Below are positions 39,958 through 49,922 of a stretch of 64,000 nt of DNA, piece by piece. The stretch's first letter is position 1. Each line of letters opens with the position of its first letter. The position numbers were made by a program, and so were the translations under genes. Source of the DNA: Candidatus Opimibacter skivensis (lineage in GTDB: Bacteria > Bacteroidota > Bacteroidia > Chitinophagales > Saprospiraceae); assembly GCA_016722045.1 (NCBI GenBank), contig JADKGY010000001.1:1426001-1490000 (forward strand), in the 5' to 3' direction. The notes beneath the pieces are model-generated. The model worked only from the letters and a program-made list of their open reading frames with translations, was not told where the DNA came from and did not search any database.

Positions 39958-41673
39958 TTACCTATTCCTCACCGCAAACGTCCCGTTCACATCAGAATCA
40001 CCATTACCTCCGGCGCCATTGCCACCAACATTTAATTTAGCAGTGAAAGTGCCTTTGATAAATTCATCGTGGAGACCATATTCAGTTACGGTCAAATTCA
40101 TTTGTAAAAAGTAACCGGTCTGGCCATTTGGCAGATTGATCTGATTGCCGAACAACGGATAACCTTTGTAGTTCCCCGTGGTGGAGCCATCAAATGTAAA
40201 TCCGAATTTTCCTTTCACCCCAATACTGTCGATCGATGAAATCCTGGTGACAGATCCTGGTGATACATCCAGCAGATAATAATTGTATGATGCACCAAAA
40301 CCTGTGATCTTATAGCGAATGAATTCCTCCACCTGATTACACGCACCAACACTACCCGTATTCATATTCCGCTCCGTCGAATAGGTGAAGGCACTACTTT
40401 CCAAACCATTTTTTAGATCAAGGAATTGCAGACTTATCAGATTACCCGTGCAATGTTCAAAGCTGCCTTCATAGTTTCCATCTGGTCCATGGATAGGAAA
40501 AATAAATACATTGCCTCCCGTATACACTTTTGCAAAACCTGATGTAATAGGTAGTCCATCACATTGCAGAGCTGTGCCATGAATAGTGGTCACTTCAAGT
40601 ACACCGGAATCATTTATTTTGATGGGATCCATTGCTGCCAATTCGCTCACGGAGGATACATCAAATACAAGTATTTCACCACATTCATTTTTCACAGATA
40701 CATGCAGCGGTTCACCAGAAGGAATTCCTCCAGAAACCACACCTTTGGCATCTGTCAAAGAACATACCTCGCTATTGAGTGATGTTAAAGTCAGACATAC
40801 GTTGATATTTTGCGCAGGCTGGCCATCCGCATAGACAAACCTGCCTGTCCAATCTGTCAATGTATAATTGTCATCACAATTCCAATAGGAAAAGTGCGTA
40901 AGCTGCGCTACATAGACATTTCCCTGTCTCGTAGCAACACTTTCTTCCACCCAATATCCCTTGTCCTCATCGAAGGACCAAAGCGGAACAGTCGATGGTG
41001 CTTTATCCACTTGCTTGCCTGCAATCGCTAATTCCATTTCAACCGATTTAGTAGCAGCGACCTGTAATTTTTCACCCGCATCAGATCTTAATTCTAGAGC
41101 GATCATGCCCAGACTTCCTAAGGCTACTTTGGTACCGGAGTCATCAATCCCAATTAAATCACCCGGCATTTTATTTGAGAGTTGAGCGTCATCACCATAA
41201 ATTGGATTTGCCAATACATGTACATTTCCATTGTATGCTGAACCATTCTCATAGACAATGACATGATCAGGAAAATGCAATTTCGATTTATTGTCTATGG
41301 AAATAGTTGCAGCTTGCGAACTTGCAAACACACCTTTCTCTTCCTGAGGCAGCAATGTGATGCGTATAAATTGTGTCTGTGAACCTGCTGAACGAAATCT
41401 TCTTGACCCTTTAAAATAACCGGCCTTTTCAGCGATCAGGTGATCATCTCCCGTCAATGCAATGTCAGTGAAAAAGTAATTTCCATTTTCATCTGTCATG
41501 CCCGAGCTAGTGCCCATACTTATCATCACACCTTGCACAGGGATTCCATTCGGATCTTTCAATGTGACAAATAGTGAACCCTGAAATGTTTGTATGGGTG
41601 TATTGGTATCATCCTTATTGCAACTGAATTGGATGAGAACGAACAGGAGCAGGAAGTAGTTGATAGTTCGCAT
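39958..41673 (-). CDS. Lipoprotein with carboxypeptidase-regulatory-like domains
   Basis: 571 residues from the ATG at 41673. The frame is open to 41781, but this start yields a lipoprotein signal (NYFLLLFVLIQFSC-NKDD). The first domain (GSLFVTLKDPNGIPVQGVMI ... GMTDENGNYFFTDI) is a transthyretin-like carboxypeptidase-regulatory fold. Further beta-sandwich modules follow (DWTGRFVYADGQPAQNINVC, EVTTIHGTALQCDG). No catalytic site is seen. It is probably on the outer membrane. Terminator-like structures upstream separate it from the FISUMP gene. Confidence 0.8.
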   Translation of the reverse strand: MRTINYFLLLFVLIQFSCNKDDTNTPIQTFQGSLFVTLKDPNGIPVQGVMISMGTSSGMTDENGNYFFTDIALTGDDHLIAEKAGYFKGSRRFRSAGSQTQFIRITLLPQEEKGVFASSQAATISIDNKSKLHFPDHVIVYENGSAYNGNVHVLANPIYGDDAQLSNKMPGDLIGIDDSGTKVALGSLGMIALELRSDAGEKLQVAATKSVEMELAIAGKQVDKAPSTVPLWSFDEDKGYWVEESVATRQGNVYVAQLTHFSYWNCDDNYTLTDWTGRFVYADGQPAQNINVCLTLTSLNSEVCSLTDAKGVVSGGIPSGEPLHVSVKNECGEILVFDVSSVSELAAMDPIKINDSGVLEVTTIHGTALQCDGLPITSGFAKVYTGGNVFIFPIHGPDGNYEGSFEHCTGNLISLQFLDLKNGLESSAFTYSTERNMNTGSVGACNQVEEFIRYKITGFGASYNYYLLDVSPGSVTRISSIDSIGVKGKFGFTFDGSTTGNYKGYPLFGNQINLPNGQTGYFLQMNLTVTEYGLHDEFIKGTFTAKLNVGGNGAGGNGDSDVNGTFAVRNR

Positions 41674-41762
41674 GATCTTTTGTCTTTTGTTTGAATTGAA
41701 ATTACTGAAATAATATTGAAATCGTGCAGAATACGCAGGGAATGTCGTCAATGTGCCAAATG

Positions 41763-41796
41763 AAAAAACCGGCCTCTTCAATCAAGACCGGTTTTT
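41763..41796 (-). terminator. Bidirectional terminator downstream of the FISUMP gene
   Basis: AAAAAACCGG and CCGGTTTTTT are exact inverses around a 15-nt loop, with A- and T-runs on either side. It lies after the 41891-42688 gene on the minus strand, upstream of the next gene, and could stop transcription in both directions. Confidence 0.75.
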
Positions 41797-41822
41797 TAAA
41801 ATCATAAAATTAATCCTTAGCC

Positions 41823-41875
41823 TTTTATTTCTCAAGTCTGGGTGGTTGCAAAACACCCCGACATGAGAAATAAAA
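41823..41875. repeat. Hairpin repeat with GGTGGTTGCAAAAC loop
   Basis: TTTTATTTCTCA and TGAGAAATAAAA form the outer stem, and GGGTG / CACCC the inner stem near the loop. A second member with the same loop but other stem bases (compensated on both sides) is at 60114-60166, showing that the fold is what is kept. Confidence 0.75.
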
Positions 41876-41890
41876 GAAATTAGCCTTTGC

Positions 41891-42688
41891 CTAATCCTTT
41901 ATACACCTTACAGAAAAGCCAACACGCAAATCAGAGCTTGCTCCATTAATATGTGTATCATTATAATTCAGATTACGACTCCAGGCGATATTTGTTTCAC
42001 CTTTTGAAGAACTCCACCAGTTGCCATAATTGCCTTCATTGGAGAAAGCTCCCGTTGCGCTACGTTGACCTCCTGGTAAAGCGGCGAAATTGCAGATGTT
42101 CGTAGCCCCCAAATTGGGAATATTCCAATAGGTGATACCTATTGCTTTCATTGGACCACCTGCACTATTATTCCCTCCAAGTGTAGTGATTAAATATGTC
42201 CATTCGAAGTCGCTGGGTATGTGCCAACCTTCAGGAGCTAATCCTCGTGGATCATTGACAGCATACCAATTGTACAACTTACCATATACAGCTGCATAGG
42301 TGGCAGAATCATTGGCATAATAGCAATAAGCTCCGGTAGTCAGTGAAGCCCATGTCGTTGAATTGGTCACTTTAGGTATAGGTTCACCGTTTCGATACCT
42401 GGCCACATTCAGATTTTTAGTCATCCAGGTATTGCAGCCTATTGATACAGCAGCATTAACACCTATTGAATCCGATGAAGATGTTGAGATCGTCATGGCT
42501 TGCCATGTGGCCTTACCGTTAACATCACTAGTCAGCACCTTTCCCGCTCCTTGCGTACCATCTGTGATTTTAATTGAGCCGATCACGTCTAGTTTTGCTG
42601 TTGGTGTGGTAGTACCTATTCCTACATTTTGAGCCATCGCTATATCCATCAGTAGCAGCCCGATACTTATAAAAAATATATTTTTCAT
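41891..42688 (-). CDS. FISUMP-domain surface protein
   Basis: 265 residues. Signal peptide (FFISIGLLLMDIAMAQ), then a short fibre-type segment (NVGIGTTTPTAKLDV ... GKVLTSDVNGKATWQ). From about residue 85 there is a Fibrobacter succinogenes major paralogous domain: CNTWMTKNLNVARYRNGEPI, YGKLYNWYAVND, GWHIPSDFEWTYLI and a closing VGFSVRCIKD. The family is found on the surface of Bacteroidota; its role is not known. It lacks a recognisable T9SS domain. Terminators lie on both sides. Confidence 0.87.
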   Translation of the reverse strand: MKNIFFISIGLLLMDIAMAQNVGIGTTTPTAKLDVIGSIKITDGTQGAGKVLTSDVNGKATWQAMTISTSSSDSIGVNAAVSIGCNTWMTKNLNVARYRNGEPIPKVTNSTTWASLTTGAYCYYANDSATYAAVYGKLYNWYAVNDPRGLAPEGWHIPSDFEWTYLITTLGGNNSAGGPMKAIGITYWNIPNLGATNICNFAALPGGQRSATGAFSNEGNYGNWWSSSKGETNIAWSRNLNYNDTHINGASSDLRVGFSVRCIKD

Positions 42689-42775
42689 GTTTGTTTTTTT
42701 TGGTTGACTACATTTTTATAGTCAGTGATAAATACATTTAATCATGTTCTGCATTTTTTGATCTGTTTCTAAAAT

Positions 42776-42799
42776 CCGGCCCTGGTTTTCCAGGGCCGG
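42776..42799 (-). terminator. Strong GC-rich hairpin after the 2347-residue protein gene
   Basis: CCGGCCCTGG, TTTT loop, CCAGGGCCGG: a perfect 10-bp stem located 37 nt after the stop of the large minus-strand gene. On that strand it is followed by ATTTTAG. It is probably the transcript end. Confidence 0.8.
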
Positions 42800-42836
42800 C
42801 CTTTTATAAAAACATTCTAAACTACAATGAGACGAC

Positions 42837-45800
42837 CTAGCGTTGTAGCATTACTTTTTTCGTGAGGACGCCTTGTTCAGTTTCCAAACGAATAAAATAA
42901 ACCCCATTACTCAGCGGAGTACCTATTGTAGTGCACCCTTTCCAAATAAATGAGTTCATGCCGGCATTAGCCTGGATTTGCGTGTAATACAAATTCTTTC
43001 CCTCCATATCTGTAATCATTAAATGAACATTCTGCGCAGCAGGTAATTCAATGCGGCATACGGTTTCATCACGGAATGGATTCGGCTGCACGTTGAATGA
43101 TAACTCACCAGATACATCACCAATGCCCGTTGTCTTCAGGGTAAATGGAACGGGTGATTCAATACTCCCTTTGTTGTCATTCGGAATGTATACCATTTTC
43201 TCCGCGAGGTTTTGAATCTCGCCGGTTGCGCCGTCAAACAGTTTAAAATGAAGCTGTTCTCCGCTACTATTGGCATAGCAAGTGATGAAAAACATATACG
43301 CATGCAGGTAATCAATGTATATGGGTTCTCCCACTCCCCGTATCTCATCGCCAACAAACGCGCCCAGTTCCATATCTGCTGTAGTGGCATTCGTCTCTTC
43401 ATATTTGAAGATGCCGATGAGCGTCATGCTGTGCTCGAATTGCGAAGCATTTACATTCCAGAACGTTGACAGTGATTCAGCGTCCCTGGAATAGAATTGC
43501 TCTTCACCTGTAAAGCTCGCCGGAGGATATGTAAGTATTCCATCATTCGTCATCTTGAGCAGATAACCCTTTGGAGACCGCATCGTTTTCAGATCACCAA
43601 CCCAACCAATTGTGCTGTTGACAAACTGAGCAAATGCAGTCTGACTCTTAATGATATCGCCTGCTTCTGCATCCATGGACAAGGATGCCAGGGCCTCATT
43701 GACCGTAAGCTTATACGTTGGAATATATCCGATCCAGTTCCATCCCATCACCACAGGAATTGGCTCTGAAGCTGGGGTGATTGCAGTCCCGGTCATACGT
43801 ATCGAATTGGCCTGGTTGGCCAGATACATATAGGCTGACGTATTCGTGAGGGTACTTAAGGAGCCTGACCAGGTATTGTTATTATACACGCTGAAAGTGG
43901 TCATGTCCTTGATCAGGTCGCCAACAGGATTGGAAATTTGTTCCAATGCCATATTAATGGTTGAATCCGGGAAATGGAGATTAAATGAAATCCAGTTCCA
44001 GCCATTCTTCAATGGAATGTCATCTATCAATGCTCCATTGCTCAGCAATTTGGAGTTGGTCGGTGATCCCTGAATTCCATTTGCACTGAAATTGAAAGCA
44101 GCATCTGTAAACTTACCTTCATAGCGTGCACATGCTGAAGCATCGAATATTTCATACGTTACCAGTTTTCCGATATCCGCATTATCTCCATAGATCGTTA
44201 CAAATGCCAGGTAATTATTCGATGAGGAAACATATATAGGCTTCGCCACTCCACGAACCTCACCATCAATGAAGGCAGCCACTATATCTTCCGGATCCGT
44301 GGATTGGGCATTATTGAAACTAACTCTGGTGATCAACGTCATCGTCAGTTGATATTGGGACGGATCCACTTTCCAGTCCGGTGGTCTGCAGATCGTGCGT
44401 ACACCAAATGGCAATAGTTCATCACCTCCCATAAAGAATGGATTCTGTCCGGTCTCGGTATGCAAAATGATAGAGTCTGCATACCATCCAAGCGCAAGCG
44501 TTGAATCTACTTTGAATTCTATATCACGGACTTCATTGGCTACCAGTGTACCTGCATCAGGAGTCACGTGTACCCAATCCGGTACATTTTGAATACTAAA
44601 CGGCACCGGATATCCGCCCCTGTTGTGGATTTTCGCAGTGATCGCTTTATTCTCATCTGCATATTTGGTGACTCCAACACTGTCCGTAAGCCATGCTAAT
44701 TCATTGCGATCTACATAGAATTCCCAATCCGTTTGGATGAGAACGTTTCCGGTTAGGTCTTCAATCTCATGCAGTTCGGCTCGAAGGATGTGGTTTTCAT
44801 AAAGGTCATTTTGGAAGAGAGGATTTATAACAATTTTATTATCAACACAGGTGATATCGGCATCTATCAATGTATTGGTAGTAGCATCATATAGGCCAAC
44901 ATTGTTAGGATCAAGTATATCAGCCTGTATCAACTTGTTGCAATTGACATCCTGGTTGAAGGTGAATGAAATCTCGTCGCCCACCTGATACACGCCGTCA
45001 GAAGGTTGAGGTACGCCGACTAAACTTGGCGGTTCTCTGTCAATACGTCCTTTTATGATCTGAGAATAACCGGGTCTGTCTGACGCATCGCCGGAACATA
45101 TTGACACAGCTCGGATTTCATAAGGGCCATCGGAGAGACCGGTGGTTTCCCAGAAAAATTGTGTAAAGTTTGGTTGTAAGACCGGTGGTTTAGGATCGGG
45201 TAGTGCCGCATATCCCGACCACATCGGATTGTACCGGTCATGGATCCCCGGGAGGTTGATCCATGCGCCATCACCATCGGAGCGTCGATATTGTACTCTG
45301 ATGAGTTGAAAATCAGTTTCTGTGGTATCATATCCCGATACCGTGATACGTCGTTCATCATCCGGCCCGGGCGTAAGCGGATCAGGAAATAATACCCAAT
45401 CCTGCTCTGGCACATTGATGTTGACTTCGCTACAGGGACGAATGAAATGTGCACTGACATAGACAGCCGAATAAAGATTTTCTGCAGTATCAGGCAGGAT
45501 ACCTAAATCATTGGCACGTTGGTCTTCACAAGCTGAGTACAGCACGATTTCCAGATTATCATAATCATATTCTACAGGACCTCGTTCCACGGTAACTGTC
45601 ACCGGGAGTGAAGTGCCGAAAGGAATAGCATACCATTGAATTTGATTCATAGGAGCTCCATTGCAAAAAATCTTGGCGCCATCCGGATTGCTTTCAGGTC
45701 CAGCTGTGAATGCATATGTCCATGTTTCATTAGTGGCACTCGTGTTACCCAGGATAAAATGATATGCAGCAGGTTCATTGGCTGGAACATCAGTTCTTGT

Positions 45801-48800
45801 AGGACCGTCCACTGAAGTAAGTAATACCCCTTCACGTTTGGCTGTGCCATATTCCCATGGACAGGAAGATTGGCCGGCTTTGATATTGAATACCGGGGTC
45901 TTATAAACAGAATCCATACCCACATCAATGCTATATGCATCCAGCACATCGTCATCTTTGAGGACATATCCGGTGGTTACACCTACTGCCTTGCCGTCTT
46001 CATTCTTTCCTCCGTTGCTGGTAGCGGTAGCAAAATTGAGCTTTCCTACAAATCCTGCTTTATTAAATTCAAATCCAAAATGAGATTCCAGTTTTTCTTC
46101 ACTATTGGTCAACTCCTCAAGTGAACTTGTAGTCGTTGTATCACTCGACTCTGCATACTCGTAAGTGACGCCCGCATCGAAGGAAATGTTTCTGATCAGC
46201 CTCGCATTCTTTTTTTGTTCTGCATTATTGGCCAGGATCGCCAGCCACCTGTTTTTGGATTCGACGTAACGCACCAATTCGGCCGAGTCAGCAGTTGTAT
46301 TGTTCGCAAGGGAATCAAGGTAAGGCAATACAGTACTAAGAATATACCATTCAGAGTACATAAACGTCGTTGCAAAATCCCCGGGCTCTACATTGATAAT
46401 AACATGCAGATTGGGTTGACAAATCGTGTCGTTAAAAGAAATCATGTCGGCAAATCCAAAAACAATATTAATGGCATCTCCCATATAAATATCTCCTCCC
46501 TGATATCCACCGACGATCAAATCATCCTCGCTGGTAGAAATTTTGGAATTGATAGTCGTACATGTTTCAAATGTGTTTTCCGATGTCTTTTGATAGGTCA
46601 CCTGGAATTCTGCACCGATATCGAATATCGGTCCCGCTTCTCCAATCGTACCTATTCCCAATGGTGCTGCAACAATTTGTTGTGCACCACCAAGATGCAC
46701 TTCAAGCCCGCCTCCACCACCTATATCAGTAGCTCCGACGATCGAAGTCGATCTGCAAATGGTTTGATTTTTTTCTAAAAACGAATAACTTCCATCTCCC
46801 GGTGGATCACGCAGAATCAACGTCGGAATCTCCGGCATAATGGAAGTGAACGTGTTATCCTTAGCCCGAATCCCTGTCACCAAACCCTGGGTAGTGAATT
46901 CACCATCGTTGCCATCTAGTGTAGAACTGATGATTTGCAACGTTTTCAGATAAGGGGGAGTTGGATTGGGAGCACCGACTCTGAATTCATAGAGCAGCAA
47001 GCCATTGCCCATCGTGGTATCTATAATTTCGTCCCCAAACCCATTAAAAATTCTGAAATTGGCTGAGTCAATATAGCAAACACCATCATCATTCGGTGTC
47101 ACTATATATTGCTCTTTGAGTTTAATTCCCACGGCTACATGCTCAAATTGATCTAATACAATCATGCTACACGTGGGAGAGTAAGGATCAAGACCACTGA
47201 CAACTTCTACCTGAGGCATAGCCGTATAAATAAAGTTGATGACGGTATCTTTTTTAGTCAGGTTCACTGTAGATCCACCCTGCACCTGGAAAGCAGTTTT
47301 GATCACTGGATTGGAATGCTCTACTACCGCAACAGTTAATTTTTCTACAGGTGGCAGATTGTCAAATTCAAAATTGCCTTCCTGATTGTCTATGGTGATT
47401 TGGCGTTCGAGGCAACCATCCGTAGTACGAACTTTCACCACACAAACGGTACCCTGTCCAGTGCCGGGAGGCGCAGTGATGATAGATTTTTTACATAATC
47501 CACCTGCTACCTGACCTGTTACTTTACGGGTAGTGATATCATTGAAAACTATACCGGCAACAGGACTAGTCACATTTGTAATACTCCAGCTGGCCGGCAC
47601 AAATACATGGTTTTCGAATTTGGGTGAGAGTATTGCTGTAGTGCCCGGGTCAAAATCAATGACAAACCTGCCTGTAGAATCCGAGAATATCTTTGGATTG
47701 AAGGATGACCCATTGATAAGTATTTCTACATTTTTAGCAAAACAATCTGTGTTTTTATAGCGCACAAAACCAGAAACCGGTATTGAAGATCGATCTGTAA
47801 AATCCACCTGATCCACAGAGGTCACACTCGGATTGAGGGTCACCTGACGTGTCACAGGAGTGAATATATGGGGCTCTGCAACCTGGTGCGCTGCAAATGC
47901 AGACCATTCAGTACCGTAAGTTGTTCCACCTTCAAGGAATGCTGATCCAATGTTACCAAGTCGGATGCCATTACCTTCGTCAAGTGGGAAATATACCCGT
48001 AAGCCTTTTTCCTGAATATCCCTTGCGTTTTCAAAGTGATCCTGAATGGCCATTAAACTCAGGGTAGTATCGTAGACCGCAATTTCATCAATAAGTCCGT
48101 CAAAAAACTCACTATGAATTCCGAATCCATCCTCAATTGCACCAAGGAGCCAGACTTCCGAAGTATCTGAAAAATTGCCAATAACACCAGGATAGGCATG
48201 AGAATCCAAATTTACCCCATTTGCGAACACGGCAACAATGCCCGTCAGACTATCTAAGGTGATAGCAAGGTGTTGATACCCACTGGCGATCGTACCAAAA
48301 TCAGTCTGCTCCCCATTGAGAGTAACAAATAGATGATTACCAACTCCAAGAGCAATGAGCTCTATTCGAAATTCATTGCTTCCCCATCTTTTGGAAACTA
48401 GACATTGTGTGCCATCTGGTTCGTTACTGTTGACCCAAAGTTCAATAGTCGCTTTGGGGGTTAATGAAAAATTCGGAATCGTAGCATAGTCCCCGTCATT
48501 AGGTTTGAACTTTAGTGCACGATGCATGTAAAAATTCTTACTTGGTTTTGCCAGGAAAGTAGTGCCAGTACCATAGCTCGCTGATTCGATTCGATAGTAG
48601 CCGTCTTCATTGGTGATGCCGGCAGTATGCACAGGAGGACGATCTGCATCAAACTCTGCTCCACAGAAGTACAATTTATGACGCTTGACGATATCATACG
48701 ATTTCAACCCCAGCTCTTCGTCCATTTTCCAGTAGTGGGATAAAAATGGGGTTTGTGAAGAAGCAGTGCCTTCCATCACCTGACTAAAATCCAGCTCATC

Positions 48801-49880
48801 CAGTTTCCGGTGATAAATTCGAAGTTCATCTAATCGTCCGACCCATCCACCATTGCCAGCAAGGCTGCCAATGTTGATTGTATCAGCGGACATCACTGTA
48901 TTCATGGGAGCAATACCTTCAAGTACTCCATCGATATACAATCGACCTTGATGACTACTTCCATCAAAACTCAGGGCAACGTGATGCCAGTCGTTTTTGG
49001 TACTGTCTGCAAAAGTTGCAGAAAGAAAAGGTGTAGTCATATTTGTTTCGGAAACGGCCACACCTTCATGGCCGGATGAACTTGTCAATGCGCGGATGTA
49101 GAGAGGAAATGGTTTCATTTGAATCAGGCTCGCGTTATTACTGGCCTGATCTGTCTTAATCCAGAATGTTATGGTCCAGTCATCGCCCGGATCTGGAAGG
49201 AATGGATCCAGAAGGTTTTCATTCATTGTCATAGCGCCATCTGTTGCGCCAAACTTTGCAGAGAAGCCTTGCATCGGTGTGAGCGTGACTAAGGCATCAG
49301 GTACCGGGTTTCCGCTCAATGTAGAGACCCATCCTGTCACCACGCCATTTGGCACCTGGAAACCCAGAGCATCACTCGTCACACCTTCACCGTATGTATT
49401 CAGGCCGCGCACAGAGTAAATATATGGATGACCTGCAATGACATTAAAATCGTTGTAGTTGCGGATGTTAGCGCCGACAGTTGCGAGAAAAACATCGTCG
49501 CGATAGATATTAAAACCTTCGTTGGGAGAAGGGCCAAGAGCATCAATTTCCCATGAAACCTGGATCCGATCAAGAAGGTCTCCCTGAGTAGCACTTACCT
49601 TCAGAGCGAAAGGAGGAAGAAGGAAACGAGAGTAAAAACCAACGGTTGAATTATCACTCAAACTTTCTGTAAAGCCAACAAATGTTTGCCCTATAGCTAC
49701 TGATGTTCGATAATTTTGAGACTTCGCCCTGGACTGACTACCATAATTGAAAAAGGCTGTACCGATAAAACCATTTGTGTCCACAGCCACTTCGGGGCCG
49801 CAGGTGATTTGTGCATTCAACAGCTGTCCTAAGCCGGAGCACATCCACACTATTAAATATAGGATACGAGTATGTCGCAT
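42837..49880 (-). CDS. Giant secreted LamG/Ig-like protein with T9SS type A sorting domain
   Basis: 2347 residues. Signal peptide 1-23 (ILYLIVWMCSGLGQLLNAQ). Then an FN3-like module (DRIQVSWEIDALGPSPNEGF), two LamG/concanavalin-like domains (about 200-380 and 440-640, with DDWTITFWIKTDQ and KATIELWVNSNEPDG), and carboxypeptidase-regulatory segments. A long central part of unclear fold follows, then a Big-type domain (PSDGVYQVGDEISFTFNQDV), two repeated modules containing DPEDIVAAFIDGEVRGV / ADMELGAFVGDEIRGV and GWNWISFNLHF / GWNWIGYIPTY, and a final sorting domain (NVQPNPFRDETV ... NGVYFIRLETEQG). It is probably an adhesin or matrix protein. It follows the 49923-51239 gene by 42 nt, so the two may form an operon. 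Confidence 0.85.
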   Translation of the reverse strand: MRHTRILYLIVWMCSGLGQLLNAQITCGPEVAVDTNGFIGTAFFNYGSQSRAKSQNYRTSVAIGQTFVGFTESLSDNSTVGFYSRFLLPPFALKVSATQGDLLDRIQVSWEIDALGPSPNEGFNIYRDDVFLATVGANIRNYNDFNVIAGHPYIYSVRGLNTYGEGVTSDALGFQVPNGVVTGWVSTLSGNPVPDALVTLTPMQGFSAKFGATDGAMTMNENLLDPFLPDPGDDWTITFWIKTDQASNNASLIQMKPFPLYIRALTSSSGHEGVAVSETNMTTPFLSATFADSTKNDWHHVALSFDGSSHQGRLYIDGVLEGIAPMNTVMSADTINIGSLAGNGGWVGRLDELRIYHRKLDELDFSQVMEGTASSQTPFLSHYWKMDEELGLKSYDIVKRHKLYFCGAEFDADRPPVHTAGITNEDGYYRIESASYGTGTTFLAKPSKNFYMHRALKFKPNDGDYATIPNFSLTPKATIELWVNSNEPDGTQCLVSKRWGSNEFRIELIALGVGNHLFVTLNGEQTDFGTIASGYQHLAITLDSLTGIVAVFANGVNLDSHAYPGVIGNFSDTSEVWLLGAIEDGFGIHSEFFDGLIDEIAVYDTTLSLMAIQDHFENARDIQEKGLRVYFPLDEGNGIRLGNIGSAFLEGGTTYGTEWSAFAAHQVAEPHIFTPVTRQVTLNPSVTSVDQVDFTDRSSIPVSGFVRYKNTDCFAKNVEILINGSSFNPKIFSDSTGRFVIDFDPGTTAILSPKFENHVFVPASWSITNVTSPVAGIVFNDITTRKVTGQVAGGLCKKSIITAPPGTGQGTVCVVKVRTTDGCLERQITIDNQEGNFEFDNLPPVEKLTVAVVEHSNPVIKTAFQVQGGSTVNLTKKDTVINFIYTAMPQVEVVSGLDPYSPTCSMIVLDQFEHVAVGIKLKEQYIVTPNDDGVCYIDSANFRIFNGFGDEIIDTTMGNGLLLYEFRVGAPNPTPPYLKTLQIISSTLDGNDGEFTTQGLVTGIRAKDNTFTSIMPEIPTLILRDPPGDGSYSFLEKNQTICRSTSIVGATDIGGGGGLEVHLGGAQQIVAAPLGIGTIGEAGPIFDIGAEFQVTYQKTSENTFETCTTINSKISTSEDDLIVGGYQGGDIYMGDAINIVFGFADMISFNDTICQPNLHVIINVEPGDFATTFMYSEWYILSTVLPYLDSLANNTTADSAELVRYVESKNRWLAILANNAEQKKNARLIRNISFDAGVTYEYAESSDTTTTSSLEELTNSEEKLESHFGFEFNKAGFVGKLNFATATSNGGKNEDGKAVGVTTGYVLKDDDVLDAYSIDVGMDSVYKTPVFNIKAGQSSCPWEYGTAKREGVLLTSVDGPTRTDVPANEPAAYHFILGNTSATNETWTYAFTAGPESNPDGAKIFCNGAPMNQIQWYAIPFGTSLPVTVTVERGPVEYDYDNLEIVLYSACEDQRANDLGILPDTAENLYSAVYVSAHFIRPCSEVNINVPEQDWVLFPDPLTPGPDDERRITVSGYDTTETDFQLIRVQYRRSDGDGAWINLPGIHDRYNPMWSGYAALPDPKPPVLQPNFTQFFWETTGLSDGPYEIRAVSICSGDASDRPGYSQIIKGRIDREPPSLVGVPQPSDGVYQVGDEISFTFNQDVNCNKLIQADILDPNNVGLYDATTNTLIDADITCVDNKIVINPLFQNDLYENHILRAELHEIEDLTGNVLIQTDWEFYVDRNELAWLTDSVGVTKYADENKAITAKIHNRGGYPVPFSIQNVPDWVHVTPDAGTLVANEVRDIEFKVDSTLALGWYADSIILHTETGQNPFFMGGDELLPFGVRTICRPPDWKVDPSQYQLTMTLITRVSFNNAQSTDPEDIVAAFIDGEVRGVAKPIYVSSSNNYLAFVTIYGDNADIGKLVTYEIFDASACARYEGKFTDAAFNFSANGIQGSPTNSKLLSNGALIDDIPLKNGWNWISFNLHFPDSTINMALEQISNPVGDLIKDMTTFSVYNNNTWSGSLSTLTNTSAYMYLANQANSIRMTGTAITPASEPIPVVMGWNWIGYIPTYKLTVNEALASLSMDAEAGDIIKSQTAFAQFVNSTIGWVGDLKTMRSPKGYLLKMTNDGILTYPPASFTGEEQFYSRDAESLSTFWNVNASQFEHSMTLIGIFKYEETNATTADMELGAFVGDEIRGVGEPIYIDYLHAYMFFITCYANSSGEQLHFKLFDGATGEIQNLAEKMVYIPNDNKGSIESPVPFTLKTTGIGDVSGELSFNVQPNPFRDETVCRIELPAAQNVHLMITDMEGKNLYYTQIQANAGMNSFIWKGCTTIGTPLSNGVYFIRLETEQGVLTKKVMLQR

Positions 49881-49922
49881 GATCTTTCTTTTTGATTGTG
49901 AAAAAATGTAGATTCATGCGGG

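Noticed and set aside
39755..40114. 119-residue plus-strand open frame
   Set aside because: It is a translation of the 78-bp tandem repeat and the antisense of the lipoprotein gene end.
41823..41875. Integron attC site
   Set aside because: The palindrome lacks the RYYYAAC/GTTRRRY outer boxes and there is no integrase or cassette array.
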